Source: Blasia pusilla (Eukaryota; Marchantiophyta; Marchantiopsida; Blasiales). Taken from it: a DNA stretch of 64,000 nucleotides. Below the pieces are notes generated by a model. The model saw nothing but the letters and a program-made list of their open reading frames with translations, was not told the origin of the DNA and searched no databases. Made by a program: the position numbers and the translations under genes. The first letter of the stretch is position 1; the number at the start of each line of letters is the position of its first letter. Location of the stretch: positions 17,608,001 to 17,672,000 of the forward strand of contig CM114273.1 of assembly GCA_050084515.1 (NCBI GenBank), in the 5' to 3' direction. Below are positions 59,191-64,000 of this stretch, one piece after another.

Positions 59191-60655
59191 ACTAGTGTAT
59201 GCTCGCACGATGTACGATTTTAAAATACCTCCCAAAATTATCAAATGTCATTATAAATCAATTTTGAATGATCCTATTGATTTGATGGTGAGTGCCAAGA
59301 ATCAAAAGGAAAGAAATTTAAAAAATGAAGAGACACTCTCCAATAATAATTTAAATGGAACCTAATGATTACTTGTCGACGTCTAAAATACTTGGACACA
59401 TTGACAAAATCTTGGACCAATAATATTACAACGAAGAAGTTTCCCTTTAAGAAACTTGAATTTTGAATATTGAGATTCAGAACGTCACACGTAGATTTTC
59501 AAGACTAAAATGGGAGGAATCGAATTTTGAAAGTGGAATCATTATGTGATATTCTAGGAGTCATACGTCACGCGTTATCTTTCGTGAGCAAAAGTTGCAG
59601 GTGTAACGGAAAGACGTCGTGTCCGAGTGACCGTTGCCCAATAAACATGCGCAGGAATTTCTCCGTCCAATGCTTTTCTTCTCAAAACAAAAATCTCTCG
59701 AGATAATAAGCAAATGACAAGATCTGGACAGTCACTATTCGAACTGTACGCTTTCCCACCGCCGCACATCCGTTTGCTTTCCCCACATTCTAAAGTTCGT
59801 CTTCCAAAGCGATGAGGGGATCTGAATCGAAGCTCCACTTGACCTCCCAGTGACCTTACCGCAGTCGATCAGCCATACCTTCCGCCTATCCTGCACGTTG
59901 ATGCTATCGCAGTTGATACCGATTGTGTATGCTTTGCTTTACACGTCCCCTTAGGTGACAGCGATGCACTTGTTACTTCCATGTACGTACAAGAGATTGC
60001 GTACAATTATGTATGTATACAGTGTTGCCGCGTTATTGGGATAGTAGTATATTACGAGAAAAAAAACCCAGTTTCGGTTAGTTTCCGATCTAAGTTTCTA
60101 AGTGAAACGGTTTGCTTAATCAAAGGGAAGAAATTCTTGCATCTACGCATACAATTTATTTGCTGACTAAATTCTTTCTTTAGAGATGAACATGGGATCG
60201 CAAATGATGATATTAAATGGATTTTTACACGATGTCTTTTGGTCATGGGAGATAACCATATCAATGTTAAATAAAGATTCTAGATTCACAAAATCATTTT
60301 GAATGCGTAAAAAGCAAGGAAATATGGTGTGTTCAAGAACTTTATCTAGGAATGGATAGAAAGCCAATTTTTGGTAGATTTAAGCAGAAAACTTTAGAAA
60401 TTATGACATAAAGATAAAAGAACTAGAAGAGAAATTTTGATTTCTTGTTAAATTCTTTAAAAAATTTCAAAACAAAAATTAGCTCCTTGGGTTTTTATAC
60501 GGAAATAACCAACTCATCGCAAGTTTTATGATATAATTCCACTTTATTATGTAAAATAATACCTCACAAAAGGATGAGGAAAGTCAACAACACTCCAAGG
60601 AAATGCAAAAAGGAATGTCAACAATTTAAAAAAATTTTAAACAAGATATATAATT
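59191..60655. other. AT-rich spacer
   Basis: Contains a weak relative of the 28 kb tandem repeat (59,200-59,370) and a slightly GC-richer stretch at 59,580-59,900 with no recognised gene. Confidence 0.45.
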
Positions 60656-61060
60656 TGTCGTGCCCATACACATCGTTACACAACATACATCGTTGTCATC
60701 GAACACACACACAAACACACACGATCCCATGCTAACTCATGGCATCCATACACAGAGGCGAGAAGTACCAAAATATCTCCAATAAAGTAAGATCCAATCT
60801 ATCTCTACACTATCTCACACCATAGCTCTCAAATGTGTACACTCTCCCTCATGTCAAACCAAACCCACTCTCCTAATGAGAGGTTTGGGTTACACTCACA
60901 AGGCAAGGGACCATAGCTCCGCTGCCTTATGCCAAGAGGTTCAACAAAGAAAGAATGAGCTCTCAAGCTCTCTCTCTTGGATGTATACCCCCTTCCCATT
61001 CCCAAGCCCTCTTAGCTATAACCTATGCTCGCATGTCACCTCCTTGGCTCTTGACTTGCT
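60656..61060 (+). repeat. dispersed repeat, long copy
   Basis: Begins TGTCGTGCCCATACACATCG; near-identical to 28,430-28,745 through CAACAAAGA, then continues with CCCAAGCCCTCTTAGC and ATGTCACCTCCTTGGC. Confidence 0.85.
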
Positions 61061-61296
61061 GTAGCGGATCAAGGGCCACTTCCCAAAGTGGAAAGTCAAC
61101 TATCCCCAATATGGAAACTTACCCGAAATATTAAGTTTCTCTATATGGCTCCAAATGAGCCGAAAGGAAGGGAAAACCTGCTCTCTCAGGTTTTTCAGGG
61201 CTTCAGAAAGTCATCCTCGATCTCCTCGGCCTGTTCTCCACTACTCGTGCAGACGCTTTGCTAGATCCCACCGATCTATTCTAACTGTCGTGACAG

Positions 61297-61432
61297 CTAT
61301 CGTGCGCATACACATCGCTACACAACATACATCGCTGTCATCGAACACACACACAAACACACACGATCACATGCTTACTCATGGCATCCATACATGAAGG
61401 CGAGAAGTACCAAAATATCTCCAATCGACCCC
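61297..61432 (+). repeat. dispersed repeat, short second module
   Basis: Repeats the first 130 bases of the unit at 60,656 (CGTGCGCATACACATCGCTA to CCAAAATATCTCCAAT), then diverges into the 3' region of the PHD-family Ty3 element. Confidence 0.85.
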
Positions 61433-61611
61433 CTAGCTGGTGGTTAGGTCCCTCTAACTCCAGATAGCCATCTATCCCTATCTACCACGACATACATCTC
61501 TAGGACGCTAAGAGTAGAAAGGCCGGGTGGTCATGTGGCCCCATCGTTAGTCGCCTTCCTATCATCCATGTCACAGAAAAAGTCGGAATTGAAACCTACC
61601 TAATATCTCCT

Positions 61612-61962
61612 CTATGTACATCTTAGACACATCCATCGTCCCCGAGGAACCCTAGTGAGAGGTGGCGTCAGACATGCCATATGCCAACCTCTCGAACATC
61701 CATCATAGACTAGCATCATGGCCGCACCACGAGCAAAACCACACAACATACAACGCAAGCCTGCAAGAACTACTGCTGAGCTCGAATCTACTGTACCATC
61801 AATGTTAGGAAGGTGACATGGCGTATAATTATGCATATGGTCCTTCCATACCATACCATCGCGTCCCTTCAGCAAGAGAACACCGGAGGGCAAAACGTCA
61901 CACACTCTCAAGATAGTGCGCCCTGCAGTCACATCCAACGTCGTCCGTACCGTCTGCTGCAA
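61612..61962 (-). pseudogene. integrase tail with C-terminal PHD-like zinc finger
   Basis: TTLDVTAGRTILRVCDVLPS and MVWKDHMHNYTPCHLPNIDG form the integrase C-terminal part. Then CMLCGFARG, AAMMLVYDGCSRGWHMACL, TPPLTRVPRGRWMCLRCT: spacing C-x2-C...C-x4-H-x2-C...C-x2-C with the typical MLxCDxCxRGWHxxCLxPPL of PHD fingers. The third zinc ligand is Tyr (VYD where PHD fingers have VCD). PHD fingers read histone H3 tails, so by analogy with chromodomains it could have guided integration; this is inference. The codons downstream of integrase core are displaced by a deletion and frameshift near 61,980-62,050. Confidence 0.8.
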
Positions 61963-62155
61963 GTAGACATAATCTGCTTATGAAACATATGGATAGTTGG
62001 TAAATCTGGCTCTCGGCCATAAAGTAGCAAGTACGGTGAAAAAGATGCTAAGGATGTCTGCCTGCTGAATCTGTATCCCATCGCCAACCACGGCAACTAG
62101 AGGTCCCAATCTCCTAGGTGACCTCTCTGCAAACCATACTTGCTTAAACCCCTCT

Positions 62156-62690
62156 TCACCGTCTGCACAACTCTCTCTCCGCTAATCCATCCGCCTCGGG
62201 ATGATCTCGCAAAGTCGTGCCGTGGTCGATCAACACCTGATCACACAAGGCCTGGAACTCACCGTGAAACTCGGTACCCTGGTCTGTCAACACTTTAGTC
62301 CGTGCGCCATAATGACTCAGCACTCTGTCAAGGAAGGCATAAGCTACTCCCTCACTCGCTTTGTCAGGCAATGCAACCAACTCGATCCACTTCGAGAAGT
62401 ACTCGACCATCACCATCACATAACGACTGTGACGCTCCATCAAAGGCACAGGTCCTGCAAAATCCAAACTCCATCTATACCCTAAGCCCATGATCGGTAA
62501 TGGATGCAATTGTGGAGTTGGAGCATTGAACGATGCTCGGACCCGATCACACACCATGCACCTGGCAACAAACTGTTGAACGTCAGTCTGCATGCCTCGC
62601 CACCAATACTGAATCTGGAGCAAGCTGTACGTTCGCTTCACCCCAAAGTGACCCAACTCCTCGTGAGGCATGCTGCACCAATCGTGCTCT
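62156..62690 (-). pseudogene. integrase zinc region and catalytic core
   Basis: MPHEELGHFGVKRTYSLLQI supplies the His pair and ARCMVCDRVRAS the Cys pair of the HHCC zinc domain. The core has YRWSLDFAGPVPL (first Asp), KVLTDQGTEFHGEFQALCD (second Asp) and DHPEADGLAEREL (catalytic Glu in AER), all retained. A frameshift just after the Glu ends the frame at 62,156. The start is joined to the preceding spacer by another frameshift near 62,690. Confidence 0.9.
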
Positions 62691-64000
62691 CTACGGAGGA
62701 TGCGGCACTACACGTACTCTACCATCCTCCCAAACCCTCAAAATATGTGTCCCCTCCCAACGAAACCGTCTGGCCCGCTGTAGGATCCATTCACGCTCTC
62801 TAGCACCCACGGTGCTTGTTACGCTGCTAGTACGAAGGTACTCCAAGACTACTCCATCATCATGAATATCTCGGCCACTTGTCGTCTCCTCATTGGCCTC
62901 GGGATCCAAGGACTCTCCACTAGACCTCGCTATCGAAGTCTCCACACTCTGGCTCTCCATAGCCAACATGCCTAAATAGGCTGACGCGTGCCATCCTGGC
63001 ACTGACTCCTCATCACTCTCTCCATGCCATCGAGCTCCAGTCGCATCTCGCTGACTCGGGCATGGGTTACCACTCAACCCATCTGCATCCTAGTTGAGCA
63101 TCCTAGGTCTATGTACCACCTGAAAATCATACTCTTGCAACAACAGAGCCCATCTCGCAAGCTTCCCTGTAAGCTTGTCGGACTCCATCAACCACTTTAG
63201 TGGTTGATGATCAATGATGATGGTAAAGGGATTGCCGAATAAGTAACACCTAAAATGCGCGACAGTCCACACTGCAGCCAAGCACTCACCCTTGTACGAG
63301 CTATACTTTGCCTCTGCAGCGTTGTTCGAGCGGCTAGCATAAGCCACCACAAACTCTCTACCCTCATCATCATGCTGTGTGAGCACTGCTCCAAGCCCCA
63401 ACATGCTCTAATCTGTGTGCAACTGGAAAGGACACCCCCTAATCGGTCTCCTCAAGATGGGCACGGACGTCAACCTATCCTTGAGCAACTGAAATGCTCG
63501 CTCCTGCTCATCCTCCTAGTGCCACTCATGATCCACCTTGGTCAACAAGGTCAGCGATTCGCAATTGAATTGAATCCCTTGACGTACCGCCGATAGAAGT
63601 TCGCCAATCCCATGAATGGGCGAACACGGTTCACATCTGTAGGGCATGGAATGCGTGAAATAGCCTCTACCTTGGTCTGCTAAACACCAAGGCCCCTTGG
63701 GTATATCGTATGACCCAAGTACTCAATCTGGTCATAGAAGAACTTGCACTTGCCTGGATGTAGCTTCAGCCCACGTAATTGCAATCGTTGAAACACCTCC
63801 TCTAGATGTCGCTCATGCTCCTCAACCGTGGCGCTAAAGACTACGATGTCATCAATGTAACACCTGGTAAAATCCAGACCAGCCAAGATCCTATCCATGA
63901 CCCTCTGAAACTCAGTCGGGGCGTTCTTTAACCCAAATGGTAAGAACCGCCACTGGTACAAAAAATCCTTCTCGTGAGGATCGATGCCCCAAAATGTCGT
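62691..64000 (-). pseudogene. reverse transcriptase, RNase H and spacer
   Basis: From the edge: TTFWGIDPHEKDFL, YQWRFLPFGLKNAPTEFQRV, then the catalytic CYIDDIVVFSATVEEH, GKCKFFYDQIEYLGHTI, a TAG, then FMGLANFYRRYVKGF. RNase H: MLGLGAVLTQHDDEGREFVV, NNAAEAKYSSYKGECLAAVW, TIIIDHQPLKWL. After one TAG near 63,088 the spacer MSGNPCPSQRDATGARWHGE continues in the same frame, acidic and rich in Ser and Glu, to VRVVPHPP. Catalytic residues are retained; start lies outside the window. Confidence 0.9.

Larger units (their letters stand above)
61433..64000 (-). mobile_element. PHD-finger Ty3 retrotransposon, best copy, partial
   Basis: Minus-strand pol entering from the right edge: reverse transcriptase (64,000-63,600), RNase H (63,404-63,090), a 128-residue spacer, integrase (62,690-62,156), a tail with an internal deletion, and a PHD-like finger (61,962-61,612). 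Stops and frameshifts are few. Three other copies (8.9-10.4, 41.6-43.07 and 59.1 kb) share the same order. Gag and protease lie outside the window. Confidence 0.88.

Overview
This is land-plant nuclear DNA. Two things show it: a SAUR (small auxin-up RNA) gene, a family confined to plants, and a dense set of plant-type LTR retrotransposons (Ty1/copia, a chromodomain Ty3, Tat/Athila-like Ty3, and an unusual Ty3 lineage with a PHD-like zinc finger). The species cannot be named from the sequence. The long C-terminal tail of the SAUR protein and the retroelement mix are compatible with a non-seed plant such as a moss or fern, but that is only a weak impression. No CRISPR, operon or prokaryotic feature is present.

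Layout. 0-1 kb: minus-strand coding for acidic Ser/Pro/Tyr-containing proteins of unknown function, with good splice signals, running off the left edge. 1-2.3 kb: GC-richer DNA holding a broken minus-strand HemW-like (radical SAM) exon whose frame is destroyed by a 22-bp tandem duplication. 2.3-22.2 kb: AT-rich gene-poor DNA with a dispersed repeat, long (TC)n, (TG)n and (TA)n tracts, a decayed copy of the PHD-finger Ty3 element, a decayed reverse transcriptase of non-LTR type, and a 164-bp hairpin. 22.2-28 kb: a GC-richer island with one intact gene, the SAUR at 23,699-24,184, preceded by a long leader that contains no ATG and by an auxin-response-like motif.

28-57.8 kb: a nested retrotransposon cluster. 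A minus-strand LTR (33,920-35,191) and its downstream ORF are split by a complete-ended copia element (30,428-33,152) flanked by the 5-bp duplication AAGAC. Two plus-strand Tat/Athila-like elements follow (35.2-41.6 kb and 48.9-56.4 kb). They share an accessory ORF after integrase, and in both the integrase catalytic Glu appears to be Lys. Between them lie a plus-strand fragment of the PHD-finger Ty3 family (41.6-43.07 kb) and a minus-strand chromodomain Ty3 element (43.07-47.5 kb). A solo LTR with a near-perfect duplication interrupts the second Tat-like gag.

57.8-64 kb: AT-rich spacer, a small PHD-family fragment, copies of the dispersed repeat, and the best-preserved PHD-finger Ty3 pol (minus strand), which leaves the window at the right edge inside its reverse transcriptase. 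All retroelement ORFs carry stops or frameshifts, so none looks autonomous. Apart from the SAUR gene, and possibly the acidic proteins at the left edge, I see no intact host gene.
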